Positions 34,096 through 43,513 of a stretch of 64,000 nucleotides of DNA are shown here, piece by piece (positions within the stretch are counted from its first letter, which is position 1; every line of letters begins with the position of its first letter). The stretch comes from Streptomyces sp. NBC_00285. Its GTDB lineage: Bacteria; Actinomycetota; Actinomycetes; Streptomycetales; Streptomycetaceae. The DNA lies in NCBI RefSeq assembly GCF_036174265.1, contig NZ_CP108055.1:1798001-1862000 (forward strand). The letters run 5' to 3'. Position numbers and translations under genes: made by a program. The notes under the pieces were generated by a model. That model was given only the letters and a program-made list of their open reading frames with translations. It ran no database searches and was not told where the DNA came from.

Positions 34096-35284
34096 CGGCC
34101 GAGACCTCAACGGCGGGCGCGGGTCCGGACGGGTACCGCAGCGCGGCACCCAGATCCGCCCACAGATCCTCGACGTCCTCCAGGCCCACCGACAGCCGCA
34201 GCAGGCGGTCGCTGACCCCGGCGGCCCTGCGGTCCTCGGCGTCCACCACGCGGTGGCTGATGGACGCCGGGTGCTGGATCAGGGTGTCGACGCTGCCGAG
34301 GCTGACCGCCGGGGTGATCAGGCGGACGCCGGCGATCACCTCGTGCGGGTCGCCGTCGACCTCGAAGGCGATCATCGCTCCGCCGATGCGCGGGTAGTGG
34401 ACCCGGGTGACGCGGGGGTCGGCGGCGAGACGGCGGGCGAGTTCGGCGGCGGTCGCGGAGGCGGCCCGTACCCGGACGGGCAGGGTCGACAGGCCCCGCA
34501 GGAGGAGGTAGCCGGCGAGGGGGTGCAGGACGGCGCCGGTGGCGAAGCGGATCTGCCTGAGCTGCCCCGCGAACTCCTCGTCGCAGGCCACCACCCCCGC
34601 CATCACGTCTCCGTGGCCGCCGAGGTACTTGGTGGCACTGTGCAGGATCAGGCGGGCACCCTGCTCGGCAGGGCGCTGGAGCACGGGGGTGGCGAAGGTG
34701 TTGTCCGCGAGGAGGGGCACGGAGCCGCAGGAGTGGGCCAGGGCCCGCAGGTCGACTTCGGCCAGGGTGGGGTTGGCCGGGGATTCCACCATGACCAGGC
34801 CGGTGTCCGCGCGCAGGGCGGCGGCGACCCCCGCAGGGTCGGTCCAGGTGATCTCCGAGCCGAGGAGTCCGGCGGTCAGCAGGTGGTCGCTGCAGCCGTA
34901 CAGGGGGCGTACGGCGACCACGTGACGCAGGCCCAGGGACGCCCGCACGAGCAGGACGGCGGTGAGCGCGGCCATGCCGCTGGCGAAGGCGACCGCGGCC
35001 TCGGTGCCCTCCAGCCGGGCGAGCGCGGTCTCGAAGCGGGCGACGGTCGGGTTGCCGAGGCGGCCGTAGACGGGCGGCCCGTCGGGTTCGGCGCCGGTGG
35101 CGGCGAAGGCGTCGATGCGGGCGGCCTCGTCACGGCTGTCGTAGGACGGGTAGGTCGTCGACAGGTCGATGGGTGGGGCGTGCAGTCCCTGCCGGGCGAG
35201 GTCGTCGCGACCGGCGTGGACGGCCTCGGTGTCCAGTGCTCTGAGCGGCGTACGCGAGGCGGTGGATGTGCGCGCTGAGTCCAT
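34073..35284 (-). CDS. Cys/Met-metabolism PLP enzyme (cystathionine gamma-synthase/lyase family)
   Basis: A 403-residue trans-sulfuration-family enzyme. Seen: [13 protein letters not shown] near residue 75, [13 protein letters not shown] near 100, VESPANPTL near 165, the PLP lysine in [17 protein letters not shown] near residue 209, and the C-terminal [14 protein letters not shown]. These fit cystathionine gamma-synthase, cystathionine gamma-lyase or methionine gamma-lyase; the exact reaction cannot be assigned. It is divergent from an Lrp-type regulator with a 60-bp shared region, and that regulator probably controls it. The ATG at 35284 was chosen; the frame runs further through the regulator gene as a shadow. 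Confidence 0.9.
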   Translation of the reverse strand: MDSARTSTASRTPLRALDTEAVHAGRDDLARQGLHAPPIDLSTTYPSYDSRDEAARIDAFAATGAEPDGPPVYGRLGNPTVARFETALARLEGTEAAVAFASGMAALTAVLLVRASLGLRHVVAVRPLYGCSDHLLTAGLLGSEITWTDPAGVAAALRADTGLVMVESPANPTLAEVDLRALAHSCGSVPLLADNTFATPVLQRPAEQGARLILHSATKYLGGHGDVMAGVVACDEEFAGQLRQIRFATGAVLHPLAGYLLLRGLSTLPVRVRAASATAAELARRLAADPRVTRVHYPRIGGAMIAFEVDGDPHEVIAGVRLITPAVSLGSVDTLIQHPASISHRVVDAEDRRAAGVSDRLLRLSVGLEDVEDLWADLGAALRYPSGPAPAVEVSAATASRSS

Positions 35285-35299
35285 GACCGCAAGAGTGAA

Positions 35300-35311
35300 C
35301 ACCGGCCGGTG
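35300..35311. promoter_or_regulatory. Candidate Lrp operator between the PLP enzyme and its regulator
   Basis: CACCGGCCGGTG is a perfect 12-bp palindrome within the 60-bp region between the divergent starts (35284 and 35345), so close to both that binding would affect both promoters. Lrp-type autoregulation is inferred. In GC-rich DNA a 12-bp palindrome can occur by chance. Confidence 0.45.
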
Positions 35312-35344
35312 ATCCGGGGCAGAGTGCCGTGCTACGTTCGATCG

Positions 35345-35839
35345 ATGACCGCATCTGTCGAACTGGACCCGGTGGACCTGCATCTCCTGCGGTTGCTGCA
35401 GAACGACGCACGGACCACCTACCGCGATCTCGCCGAGCAGATCGGCGTCGCCCCTTCGACCTGTCTTGACCGGGTGACCCGGCTGCGCCGCTCGGGCGTC
35501 ATCCTCGGACACCAGCTGCGCCTGGATCCGGCGAAGCTCGGGCGCGGCCTCGAGGCGCTGCTGTCGGTGCAGGTCAGGCCGCACCGGCGAGAGCTGGTGG
35601 GACCGTTCGTGGAACGGATCCGGGCGTTGCCGGAGTCGCGGACGGTGTTCCATCTGACCGGTCCTGACGACTACCTCGTGCATGTGGCCGTGGCGGACAT
35701 GGCGGATCTCCAGCGGCTGGTGCTGGACGGGTTCACGTCCCGGCGTGAAGTGGCGCGGGTGGAGACCCGGTTGATCTTCCAGCAGTGGGAGTGCGGGCCC
35801 CTGCTTCCGCCTGCCACGCCGACAGCGGAATCCACGTGA
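35345..35839 (+). CDS. Lrp/AsnC-family transcriptional regulator
   Basis: A 164-residue regulator. Helix-turn-helix at about residues 8-55 (LHLLRLLQNDARTTYRDLAE, APSTCLDRVTRLRRSG), then an RAM/AsnC ligand-binding domain (about 70-155, FHLTGPDDYLVHVAVADM). It is divergent from the sulfur-amino-acid PLP enzyme and probably senses methionine, cysteine or a related amino acid to control it; this is inferred from the arrangement only. ATG at 35345. Confidence 0.9.
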   Translation: MTASVELDPVDLHLLRLLQNDARTTYRDLAEQIGVAPSTCLDRVTRLRRSGVILGHQLRLDPAKLGRGLEALLSVQVRPHRRELVGPFVERIRALPESRTVFHLTGPDDYLVHVAVADMADLQRLVLDGFTSRREVARVETRLIFQQWECGPLLPPATPTAEST

Positions 35840-35872
35840 CTCCCGCGCGGTCTCCGTATGAGGATGGACCGC

Positions 35873-37564
35873 ATGTCTGAGACCCAGATCCCGCTCCCCC
35901 GTCAGGTCGCCGACGCATACGTCGACGAACTCATCGCCCTCGATCCGGTCACCGGTACCTATCTCGGCGTGAAGGAGAGTTCGAGCAGGCTGCCCGACAC
36001 CTCACCGGCGGGGCAGGAGGCGCTCGCCGAGCTTCAGCGGGCCACGCTCGCCAAGCTCGACACCGCCGAGCGGCAGCCCGGCGCGGACAGTGACAGCGAG
36101 CGCCGGTGCGGCCGGCTGCTGCGCGAACGGCTGACGGCCGAACTCGCCGTGCACGAGGCCGACGAGGGCCTGCGCGCGGTCGGCAACATGGCCACGCCCG
36201 CGCACTCGGTCCGCGAGGTCTTCACCGTCACCCCGAACGGGACCGACGAGGACTGGGCGGCGATCGCCGAGCGGCTGCGCGCCGTACCGGCCGCGTTCGC
36301 GGGTTACCGCGAGTCCCTCGCGCTCGGTCTGGAGCGCAAGCTGTACGCGCCGCCGCGCCCGACCGCCACCTTCGTCGGACAGCTCACCGAGTGGGCCGAC
36401 ACCGACGGTGAAGGCCGGGGCTGGTTCGAGGACTTCGCCTCGGCCGGCCCGGAATCCCTGCGCACGGAACTGGACGAGGCCGCCCGCACCGCGACCGCCG
36501 CCGTGGTGGAACTGCGGGACTGGATGCGGGACGTGTACACACCGACGATCGAGGGCGCCCCGAACACCGTGGGCCGGGAGCGGTACGCCCGCTGGGCGCG
36601 CTACTTCAACGGCACGGACCTCGACCTGGACGAGGCGTACGCCTACGGCTGGTCCGAGTACCACCGGCTGCTCGGCGAGATGAAGCAGGAGGCCGAGAAG
36701 ATCCTCCCGGGCGCCGAGACGCCGTGGGTGGCCCTCGCCCACCTCGACGAGCACGGCAAGCACATCGAGGGCGTCGACGAGGTCCGGGACTGGCTCCAGG
36801 GGCTGATGGACCAGGCGATCGACTCGCTCGACGGGACCCACTTCGAACTCGCCGAGCGGGTAAGGAAGGTGGAGTCGTGCATCGCCCCGCCCGGTGGTGC
36901 GGCGGCCCCGTACTACACGCCCCCGTCGGAGGACTTCTCGCGTCCCGGCCGTACCTGGCTGCCGACGATGGGCCAGACCCGTTTCCCGGTCTACGACCTC
37001 GTCTCGACCTGGTACCACGAGGGCGTCCCGGGCCATCACCTCCAGCTCGCCCAGTGGGCGCACGTCGCGGAGAACCTCTCCCGCTACCAGGCGGCGGTGG
37101 GCGGAGTGAGCGCCAACGCCGAGGGCTGGGCGCTGTACGCGGAGCGGCTGATGGACGAGCTCGGCTTCCTCACGGACGCGGAGCAGCGGATCGGCTACCT
37201 CGACGCGCAGATGATGCGGGCCGCGCGGGTCATCGTCGACATCGGCATGCACCTGGAACTGGAGATCCCGGCGGACTCGCCCTTCCACCCGGGCGAGCGC
37301 TGGACGCCCGATCTGGCGCAGGAGTTCTTCGGCGCGCACAGCAGCCGTCCGGCGGACTTCGTGGAGAGCGAACTGACCCGCTACCTCACGATCCCCGGGC
37401 AGGCGATCGGCTACAAGCTCGGTGAGCGTGCCTGGCTGCTCGGCCGGGAGAAGGCCCGCGAGCGGCACGGCGACGCGTTCGACCTCAAGGCCTGGCACAT
37501 GGCGGCGCTGTCGCAGGGTTCGCTGGGTCTGGACGACCTGGTGGACGAGCTGTCACAGCTCTGA
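35873..37564 (+). CDS. DUF885 family putative metallohydrolase
   Basis: A 563-residue cytosolic protein of the DUF885 family, related by fold pattern to zinc carboxypeptidases. The diagnostic segment is STWYHEGVPGHHLQLAQW at about residues 379-396, with the HExxxxH-type metal-ligand arrangement, followed by EGWALYAERLMDELG, which carries a third acidic ligand. There is no signal peptide. Activity in the family is little known; peptidase function is inferred. The ATG at 35873 follows GAGGATGG; a start at 35858 adds five residues without a better site. Confidence 0.86.
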   Translation: MSETQIPLPRQVADAYVDELIALDPVTGTYLGVKESSSRLPDTSPAGQEALAELQRATLAKLDTAERQPGADSDSERRCGRLLRERLTAELAVHEADEGLRAVGNMATPAHSVREVFTVTPNGTDEDWAAIAERLRAVPAAFAGYRESLALGLERKLYAPPRPTATFVGQLTEWADTDGEGRGWFEDFASAGPESLRTELDEAARTATAAVVELRDWMRDVYTPTIEGAPNTVGRERYARWARYFNGTDLDLDEAYAYGWSEYHRLLGEMKQEAEKILPGAETPWVALAHLDEHGKHIEGVDEVRDWLQGLMDQAIDSLDGTHFELAERVRKVESCIAPPGGAAAPYYTPPSEDFSRPGRTWLPTMGQTRFPVYDLVSTWYHEGVPGHHLQLAQWAHVAENLSRYQAAVGGVSANAEGWALYAERLMDELGFLTDAEQRIGYLDAQMMRAARVIVDIGMHLELEIPADSPFHPGERWTPDLAQEFFGAHSSRPADFVESELTRYLTIPGQAIGYKLGERAWLLGREKARERHGDAFDLKAWHMAALSQGSLGLDDLVDELSQL

Positions 37565-37688
37565 CGGCCACGGCGACCGCGGGGTGCCTTTCGGTTCGGC
37601 GCCTCGTGGTTCGGCCTTCGTCCGGTGACCCGGCCCGGTCCGCCTCGTCCGCCGTCAGTGGGGTGGTGGGGCGGACCGCGCGCATGCC

Positions 37689-38204
37689 TCAGTCCGGCAG
37701 CCGTCGCAGCTGCACCAGCCCCAGCCAGGTCTCCGGCCCGGGCCGCACGCCGGCCGCGCGTACCGCGTACCGGCCGGGGGCCAGCGAGACCTTCAGGTGG
37801 TCGGTGTTCACGCAGTCGTTTCCGGCCCAGGCCGCGTCGAAGAGGACGACCGGGCCGGGCACCGCCCAGTTCACCTCGGAATCCCAGACGGCAGTGGCGA
37901 GAGCGGCGGGGACCTCGGCGAGGAGTTCGTCCTCGGAGTCGGCGGCGCACCACCTCACGAAGGTGTCGTGGTCGGGAAGGTAAGCGGTCGAGGCGGGCTC
38001 GTCCCCGAGGACCAGGGCCGTGGCGTCGCCGACCGGCAACAGGCCCATGTAGCCGTCGACTTCACAGGCCCGGTCGTAATCAGAGGCCGTCTCGTCACCG
38101 TCGGCGCCCGCCCAGAACGGGAGCACCGTCTCCGGCACCGCTATGAGCGGACCGCCGCCCGACTCCACCCACTCCACCGCGCCCGGCTCCGCGTATCGCA
38201 CCAT
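37689..38204 (-). CDS. Immunity 21 (Imm21) family protein, orphan
   Basis: A 171-residue protein recognised by WVESGGGPLIAVPETVL near the start, ACEVDGYMGLLPVGDATAL, and PGRYAVRAAGVRPGPETWLG near the end, the pattern of Imm21 proteins assigned to polymorphic toxin systems. No toxin, WXG/ESX or LXG gene lies nearby: the flanking genes are a DUF885 hydrolase and a rhodanese. It may protect against toxins of neighbouring strains or have another role. ATG at 38204 has no clear ribosome-binding site. Confidence 0.78.
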   Translation of the reverse strand: MVRYAEPGAVEWVESGGGPLIAVPETVLPFWAGADGDETASDYDRACEVDGYMGLLPVGDATALVLGDEPASTAYLPDHDTFVRWCAADSEDELLAEVPAALATAVWDSEVNWAVPGPVVLFDAAWAGNDCVNTDHLKVSLAPGRYAVRAAGVRPGPETWLGLVQLRRLPD

Positions 38205-38275
38205 GCGCCAGAACCTACACGCACAGGAACCTCGGAGTTGCACCTGCACAGCAATCCCGCCGCGGTCCCCGGGCC

Positions 38276-38761
38276 TCAGCAGCCGCAGTCAACCGAGTCG
38301 TTCGGTGCGGTCAACGGGTCGGTGCCACGCCGCTCGCGACCCTCACGGGTCTCGAACTCGAAGCCCTCGCGCACCCAGTACTCGAAGCCGCCGAGCATCT
38401 CCTTCACCTGGTAGCCGAGTTCGGCGAGGGCGAGCGCGGCGCGGGTGGCGCCGTTGCAGCCGGGGCCCCAGCAGTACGTCACCACCGGCACGGACCTGTC
38501 GAGGAGTGGTCCGGCCTGCTCGGCGATGAGCGCGGTGGGCAGGTGGACCGCGCCCGGGATGTGCCCCTGATCCCAGGCGGCGGTGGAGCGGGAGTCGAGG
38601 ACGACGAATCCGGGGTCCCCGTCGGCGGCGAGCGCGGCGGCGACGTCGGAGACGTCCGCGTGGAAGGCGAGGTCGGCACGGAAGTAGGCGGCGGCCTCGG
38701 CCGGGGCGGCGGGGGCGTCGCGCAGAACGGGGTTCACGGTGAGCGAGTCGATTGTCGTCAT
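38276..38761 (-). CDS. Rhodanese-like sulfurtransferase domain protein
   Basis: A 161-residue single-domain rhodanese. Active-site loop: VVTYCWGPGCNGATRAALAL, with the catalytic Cys in CWGPGCN, at about residue 104. The loop resembles single-domain thiosulfate sulfurtransferases; the C terminus ends in DCGC, two extra cysteines that could take part in sulfur relay. Divergent from an Lrp/AsnC regulator with 94 bp between starts, so that regulator may control it. ATG at 38761. Confidence 0.9.
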   Translation of the reverse strand: MTTIDSLTVNPVLRDAPAAPAEAAAYFRADLAFHADVSDVAAALAADGDPGFVVLDSRSTAAWDQGHIPGAVHLPTALIAEQAGPLLDRSVPVVTYCWGPGCNGATRAALALAELGYQVKEMLGGFEYWVREGFEFETREGRERRGTDPLTAPNDSVDCGC

Positions 38762-38804
38762 GGCCAGAAATCTATGACTCACGGTCAGGAAGCTGAAGAC
38801 GAAT

Positions 38805-38834
38805 TCCCCGGCACCGAACTTGATCGACCGGGGA
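38805..38834. promoter_or_regulatory. Inverted repeat between rhodanese and Lrp genes
   Basis: TCCCCGG at 38805-38811 and CCGGGGA at 38828-38834 form a perfect 7-bp inverted repeat with a 16-nt spacer, in the 94-bp divergent promoter region. It is a candidate binding site for the Lrp-type regulator that starts at 38856. Confidence 0.5.
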
Positions 38835-38855
38835 TTCCCCTGCTATCTCTCATGG

Positions 38856-39302
38856 ATGACCACGTATTCCCCGGACGCCATCGACTGGCGCATCCTCGAT
38901 GTCCTCCAGCGGGAGGGCCGGGCCAGTTTCGCCGAGCTCGCCCGTGCCGTGTCCATGTCGCCCAGCGCGGTCACCGAACGTGTGCGGCGTCTGGAGGAGG
39001 CGGGCGTCATCCAGGGGTACGCCGCCGTCGTGGACCCCGACCGGCTCGGCCTGCCCATCCTGGCGTTCGTCCGCCTCCGCTACCCCGTCAGCAACTACAA
39101 GCCCTTCCACGACCTGGTCGCCGTGACGCCCGAGATCCTGGAGGCCCACCACGTGACCGGTGACGACTGCTTCGTCATCAAGGTCGCCGCGCGCTCGATG
39201 CGCCACCTGGAGGAGGTGTCGGGCAGGATCAGCACGCTGGGCTCGGTGACCACGAGCGTCGTGTACTCGTCACCGCTCCCCCGGCGACCGCTGGGCCTCT
39301 GA
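38856..39302 (+). CDS. Lrp/AsnC-family transcriptional regulator
   Basis: A 148-residue regulator: helix-turn-helix at about residues 8-55 (RILDVLQREGRASFAELARA, SPSAVTERVRRLEEAG) and a RAM ligand domain at about 65-140 (HHVTGDDCFVIKVAARSM). Divergent from the rhodanese gene, forming a regulator/target pair that repeats the arrangement at 34.1-35.8 kb. Ligand unknown; a sulfur amino acid would fit. ATG at 38856. Confidence 0.9.
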   Translation: MTTYSPDAIDWRILDVLQREGRASFAELARAVSMSPSAVTERVRRLEEAGVIQGYAAVVDPDRLGLPILAFVRLRYPVSNYKPFHDLVAVTPEILEAHHVTGDDCFVIKVAARSMRHLEEVSGRISTLGSVTTSVVYSSPLPRRPLGL

Positions 39303-39362
39303 ACCCGACAACCCGCCTGGCTTCCGCAGGGGCCGGCGGGGGCCGCCGGCCACACGGGTTCA
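39300..39362. terminator. Bidirectional terminator between Lrp and sbcC genes
   Basis: A nested structure: outer arms TGAACCCG at 39300-39307 and CGGGTTCA at 39355-39362, inner hairpin GGCCGGCGG at 39331-39339 and CCGCCGGCC at 39343-39351 with a 3-nt loop. The outer arms include the stop codons of both convergent genes. Confidence 0.78.
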
Positions 39363-42353
39363 GCCCGCTCCCCGCAGTCGCAGCACCGACCCCGAACGCC
39401 CCTTCACGACCTCCAGTTGCGCATGGATACGCCGACGCAGATCAGCCACGTGACTCACGATGCCGACGCTGCGGTCGCGCTCCCGCAGCGAGTCCAGGAC
39501 GTCGAGGACCTCGTCCAGGGTCTGGTCGTCGAGACTGCCGAAGCCCTCGTCGATGAAGAGCGTGTCCAGGCGCACCCCGCCCGCCTCGTCCGTCACGACG
39601 TCCGCCAGGCCCAGCGCCAGGGCCAGCGAGGCGAAGAACGTCTCGCCGCCCGACAGCGTGGCCGTGTCCCGCTCCCGTCCGGTCCATGCGTCCACGACGT
39701 GCAGTCCCAGCCCGCTGCGGCCGCGGCCGGCACGGTCGTCGGAGTGGACGAGGGTGTAGCGGCCCGACGACATCAGCTGCAGCCGTACGGTCGCGGCGGC
39801 CGCCACCTGCTCCAGCCGGGCCGCGAGCACATAGGACTCCAGGCGCATCTTGCGTTCGTTGTCCGCCGAGGTGCCCGCGGCGAGCGCGGACAGCCGGGCC
39901 ACTCGGTCGTACTCCTCGCGCAGCGGCGCCAGCCGCCGCAGGCCGGTGGCCGAGCGGGTGGAGAGCCGGTCCAGCTCGGCGCAGCGCCGGGCGGCCGCGT
40001 CACGCGCGGAGGCGGCCTCACGGACCCGGCGGCCCGCGTCGGAAGCGGCCCGTTCCGCCCGCGTCACGTCGGCGGGCGCACGCCGGGCCGCCTCGGCGGT
40101 GTCGGTCTCGGCGAGAACGGCCCGCACGGCGGCCTCCTCGGCCTGCCAGGCGTCCAGCCGGTGCTGGAGGTCGCGGTGTGCCGCGGCGTCGAGGAGGGCG
40201 GCGGCCGCGGCCTGGGGGGTGTCGAAACCGGCCCGGAAGGCGGCGTCGGCGAGCCTGGCGTCGGCGTCCTTGAGCCGCTGGGCGGTGTCCTCGGCAGCGC
40301 GGGCGGTGTCGGCGGCGTCGGTGAGCAGCGCGGCCTGCCGCTCCAGCTGGGCGGCACGGACGGCCACGCTGTCGGCGGCTCCTCGCGCTTCGGTCAACTC
40401 GGCTTCCAGGGCGGTTCGTTCCCGGTCCAGCGCGTCACGGCGGGCGCCGCGGGAGGCGGTGCGCACGGCGGCCTCCTGCTGGGCGGTGAGCCGTCGCTCG
40501 CGTTCCCGCTCGGCCTGCCCCAGCTGCTCCGTCGCGGTGTGCAGGGCCGAGGCGAGGCCGCGCACCTGGGTGTACTCGCGCTCCAACTCCTCCGCCTGGA
40601 CAGCGAGTTCCTCGGTGGACGCGTCACCGGCCTCGCCCTGGGCCGCGGCCAGCGCCCGCTGTACGAAGCCGAGTCGGCGCTCGGTCTCGGCCCGCTGTTC
40701 GTCCGCGCGCTGCGAGTCGGCGAGCGCGCGCTCCTCGGCTCCCCGGTCGACATGTCCGGCGTCCTTGCGGGCGGGCGCGGGATGCTCGGGGGCTCCGCAG
40801 ACCGCGCACGGCTCACCGTCGGCGAGCTGGGCGGCCAGTTCGGCGGCGATGCCGTTCAGCCGCCGCTCCTTGACGTCCAGCCAGTCGGCCCGGGCCTTCA
40901 GCGCGCGCTCCGTCGCCCCGATCACCTGCTGCTGGGCGTCGTCGGTGTCCCGGGCGAACTGGTCGCGCTGCCGTGCCGCGGCAAGCCTTTTGCGGGCGGG
41001 TTCCCGCTGTACGGCCAGCTGTTCGGCGCGGGTGGCCGCCTCCTGGGCGGTCTCGACACCGGTGCGCAGACCCGCACGGACCTCCTCCCACCCGGTCAGC
41101 CACGCCTCGGCCTCCTGGAGTACGTCCTCGTCGGACCGTTCCTGGCGGTCCAACTCGGCGCGTTCGGTGAGGAGTTCGGCCAGCCGTTGCTCTCCGCGCC
41201 GGGCGGCGTCCAGGCCGCCCAGTTCCTCGGCCGCCCGGCGTGCGGCGGCCGCGAGTCCGGCGGCCCCGGCTCCCGCGAAGGTCTCCGGCAGCAGCTCACG
41301 CGCGTATGTCTCGGCCAGGGCGGCCCGCCGGTGCTCGGCCTCCGTGTCCTCGCGCAGCTCCAGCGCGGGCGCCACCGCCTCGGCCTTGCGGGCCCGCTCC
41401 ATGCGTGCCTGCGCCTGGTGGTAGCCGTCGGCGCGCTCCTCCAGCAGCACGGCACGCTCACGCGCCTGAGCGAACCGCCGTTGCAGCCGGTCCACTTCGC
41501 GTACGTCGGCCAGGGCGCGCTCGGCGGCGGCCTGACCGGACTCGGCGGTGTTCAGGGCGCAGTGGGCGATCGTCAACTGCTCACGGGCGGTGCTGCGGGC
41601 GACGGCGGCCGCGCTCAGGACGGCCTCGGCCAGTCCCGGCTCGCCGGGGGCCAGTCCGGGCAGCTCCATGGCGTCACCGGCAGCCTGCTGCATGCGGTGC
41701 GCGTCGGCCAGCAGTGCCGCGTCCCCCTCGCGCACCTGCGCCTCGGCGGCACGGCGGCGTTCGGCCAGCCGCTTCTCGACCTCGACGAAGCGGTGGGTGT
41801 CGAAGAGGCGGCCCAGCAACTTGCCGCGCGCCTCGGCGTCGGCCCGCAGGAAGCGCGCGAAGTCGCCCTGCGGCAACAGCACCACCTGGCAGAACTGCTC
41901 ACGGCTCATGCCGAGCAGCTGGGTGATCTCCTCACCGATCTCCTGGTGGGACCGGCTCAGATCCTTCCAGGCCCCGGCAGCCGCGTCGTACTCGCGCAGC
42001 CAGCTCTGGGCCTTGTCCAGCGTCGTACCGGAGCCGCGCTTCTTGGGGCGCTCCCACGGCGGCTGCCGGGTGATTTCCAACCGGCGCCCGGTGACGGTGA
42101 GTTCGAGCCGGATCTCGGTGCGGGTGGCGGCCCCGGCGTGGTCGCTGCGCAGGGTCAGTCCCTGGCCGCTCTGCCGGGCTCCCGGCACGGAGCCGTACAG
42201 GGCGTAGCAGACGGCGTCGAGCACTGAAGTCTTCCCCGCCCCGGTCGGTCCGTGCAGCAGGAACAGCCCGGCGCCCGACAGCTCGTCGAAGTCGACCGTC
42301 TGGGAGCCGCCGAACGGGCCGAAGGCCGTGATGTCCAGCCGATGCAGCCTCAC
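39360..42353 (-). CDS. sbcC: Exonuclease SbcCD, SbcC (Rad50-like) subunit
   Basis: A 997-residue SMC-like ATPase that works with SbcD on DNA ends and hairpins. N-terminal Walker A GPTGAGKTSVLDAV at about residues 36-49, long coiled coils with an apex zinc hook EPCAVCGAPEHP (Cys-x-x-Cys) near residue 518, signature motif SGGETFFASLALAL and Walker B LDTLFIDEGFGSLDDQ near the C terminus. Its start overlaps the sbcD stop by 4 nt. The coil region is extremely Ala/Glu/Arg rich, which creates very long false frames on the other strand. Confidence 0.95.
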   Translation of the reverse strand: MRLHRLDITAFGPFGGSQTVDFDELSGAGLFLLHGPTGAGKTSVLDAVCYALYGSVPGARQSGQGLTLRSDHAGAATRTEIRLELTVTGRRLEITRQPPWERPKKRGSGTTLDKAQSWLREYDAAAGAWKDLSRSHQEIGEEITQLLGMSREQFCQVVLLPQGDFARFLRADAEARGKLLGRLFDTHRFVEVEKRLAERRRAAEAQVREGDAALLADAHRMQQAAGDAMELPGLAPGEPGLAEAVLSAAAVARSTAREQLTIAHCALNTAESGQAAAERALADVREVDRLQRRFAQARERAVLLEERADGYHQAQARMERARKAEAVAPALELREDTEAEHRRAALAETYARELLPETFAGAGAAGLAAAARRAAEELGGLDAARRGEQRLAELLTERAELDRQERSDEDVLQEAEAWLTGWEEVRAGLRTGVETAQEAATRAEQLAVQREPARKRLAAARQRDQFARDTDDAQQQVIGATERALKARADWLDVKERRLNGIAAELAAQLADGEPCAVCGAPEHPAPARKDAGHVDRGAEERALADSQRADEQRAETERRLGFVQRALAAAQGEAGDASTEELAVQAEELEREYTQVRGLASALHTATEQLGQAERERERRLTAQQEAAVRTASRGARRDALDRERTALEAELTEARGAADSVAVRAAQLERQAALLTDAADTARAAEDTAQRLKDADARLADAAFRAGFDTPQAAAAALLDAAAHRDLQHRLDAWQAEEAAVRAVLAETDTAEAARRAPADVTRAERAASDAGRRVREAASARDAAARRCAELDRLSTRSATGLRRLAPLREEYDRVARLSALAAGTSADNERKMRLESYVLAARLEQVAAAATVRLQLMSSGRYTLVHSDDRAGRGRSGLGLHVVDAWTGRERDTATLSGGETFFASLALALGLADVVTDEAGGVRLDTLFIDEGFGSLDDQTLDEVLDVLDSLRERDRSVGIVSHVADLRRRIHAQLEVVKGRSGSVLRLRGAG

Positions 42354-43513
42354 CGGGCCACCTCCCGGACGACCTCGTCCGCGCGCACGGCGTCGAACGC
42401 GTCCCGCAGCACGACCTGTTCACGCTCGTCGGGTCCGGCGCCCCGCACGTGAGCCACGAAGTCGTCGGCGATCTCCTGGTCGCTGCGTCCGGCCAGCCGC
42501 CGGGCGTACGACACGCCGGGGTCGTCCGGTGTCCGCTCGGGATCGAAGACGAGGCTGAGCGTGTGCGGGAACCGCTCGCAGAGCCGGGCCATCGGTTCCG
42601 CCGGGCGGACCGGGTCGGTGAGGGTGGCCTCGACCCATGCCTCCTCGTGGGGCGCGAGTCCGGGATCGGCGAGGAGGTCCTCCAGCTTTCCGCGGATCCG
42701 GGCCAGCGCACGCGGCACCGGGCAGTCGACGCGCTCGGCGGTGACCGCGCCCGAGGCGTCCAGGTCGACGAGCCACATGCTCTTGCGGTGGTCGGCCTCC
42801 GAGAAGGAGTACGGCAGCGGGGAACCGGAGTACCGCACGCTCTCGGTGATGGTCTGACTGCCGTGCAGGTGCCCGAGGGCGGTGTAGTCGACCCCGTCGA
42901 AGACCCCGGCGGGCACCGCGGCCACCCCGCCCACGGTGATGTCCCGCTCACTGTCGCTGGCCTCGCCGCCGGTGACGAAGGCGTGAGCGAGGACTACGGA
43001 CCGCGTGCCCTCCGCGCGTGTGGCGAGGTCGGCGCGGACCCGGTCCATGGCGGCGGCGAGCACGGCCTCGTGGCCCGCCTTCACCACCCCGAACTCGTCC
43101 TTCACCAGGGCCGGTTCGAGGTAGGGCAGTCCGTAGAAGGCCACATCGCCGTGCGCGTCGGTGAGCACGACGGGCGTCCCGCACGCCGCCGGTTCGGTGC
43201 GCAGGTGGACTCCCGCGCGCCGGATCAGCCCCGCCCCCACCCCGAGCCGCCGGGCCGAGTCATGGTTCCCGGAGATCATCACCGTCGGTACGCCGAGGTC
43301 GGCGAGCCGGTGCAGGGTGTCGTCGAACAGCTCGACAGCGGCGAGTGGCGGCACCGCGCGGTCGTACACGTCCCCCGACACGACCACCGCGTCCACCCCG
43401 CGCTCCCGCACGGTCGTGACCAGGTGACCGATGAAGTCGGCCTGCGCCTCGAGCATGGCGACCCGGTGGAACGCCCGGCCGAGATGCCAGTCGGACGTGT
43501 GCAGAATTCTCAT
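42350..43513 (-). CDS. sbcD: Exonuclease SbcCD, SbcD (Mre11-like) subunit
   Basis: A 387-residue metallophosphoesterase nuclease. Mn-binding motifs in order: TSDWHLGR (residues 6-13), SGDVYDRAVP (about 46), ISGNHDSARRL (about 80), VLAHAFVTGG (about 157), and DYTALGHLHG (about 191). Immediately upstream of sbcC and translationally coupled to it. A 13-bp palindrome lies about 90 nt upstream of its ATG. Confidence 0.95.
   Translation of the reverse strand: MRILHTSDWHLGRAFHRVAMLEAQADFIGHLVTTVRERGVDAVVVSGDVYDRAVPPLAAVELFDDTLHRLADLGVPTVMISGNHDSARRLGVGAGLIRRAGVHLRTEPAACGTPVVLTDAHGDVAFYGLPYLEPALVKDEFGVVKAGHEAVLAAAMDRVRADLATRAEGTRSVVLAHAFVTGGEASDSERDITVGGVAAVPAGVFDGVDYTALGHLHGSQTITESVRYSGSPLPYSFSEADHRKSMWLVDLDASGAVTAERVDCPVPRALARIRGKLEDLLADPGLAPHEEAWVEATLTDPVRPAEPMARLCERFPHTLSLVFDPERTPDDPGVSYARRLAGRSDQEIADDFVAHVRGAGPDEREQVVLRDAFDAVRADEVVREVAR

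Noticed and set aside
39417..42227. Very long frames on the plus strand opposite sbcC, over 900 codons, and similar long frames opposite bioA and others
   Set aside because: They are shadows produced by GC-rich coiled-coil and enzyme genes; no ribosome-binding sites, no recognisable domains, and the opposite strand carries the motifs.
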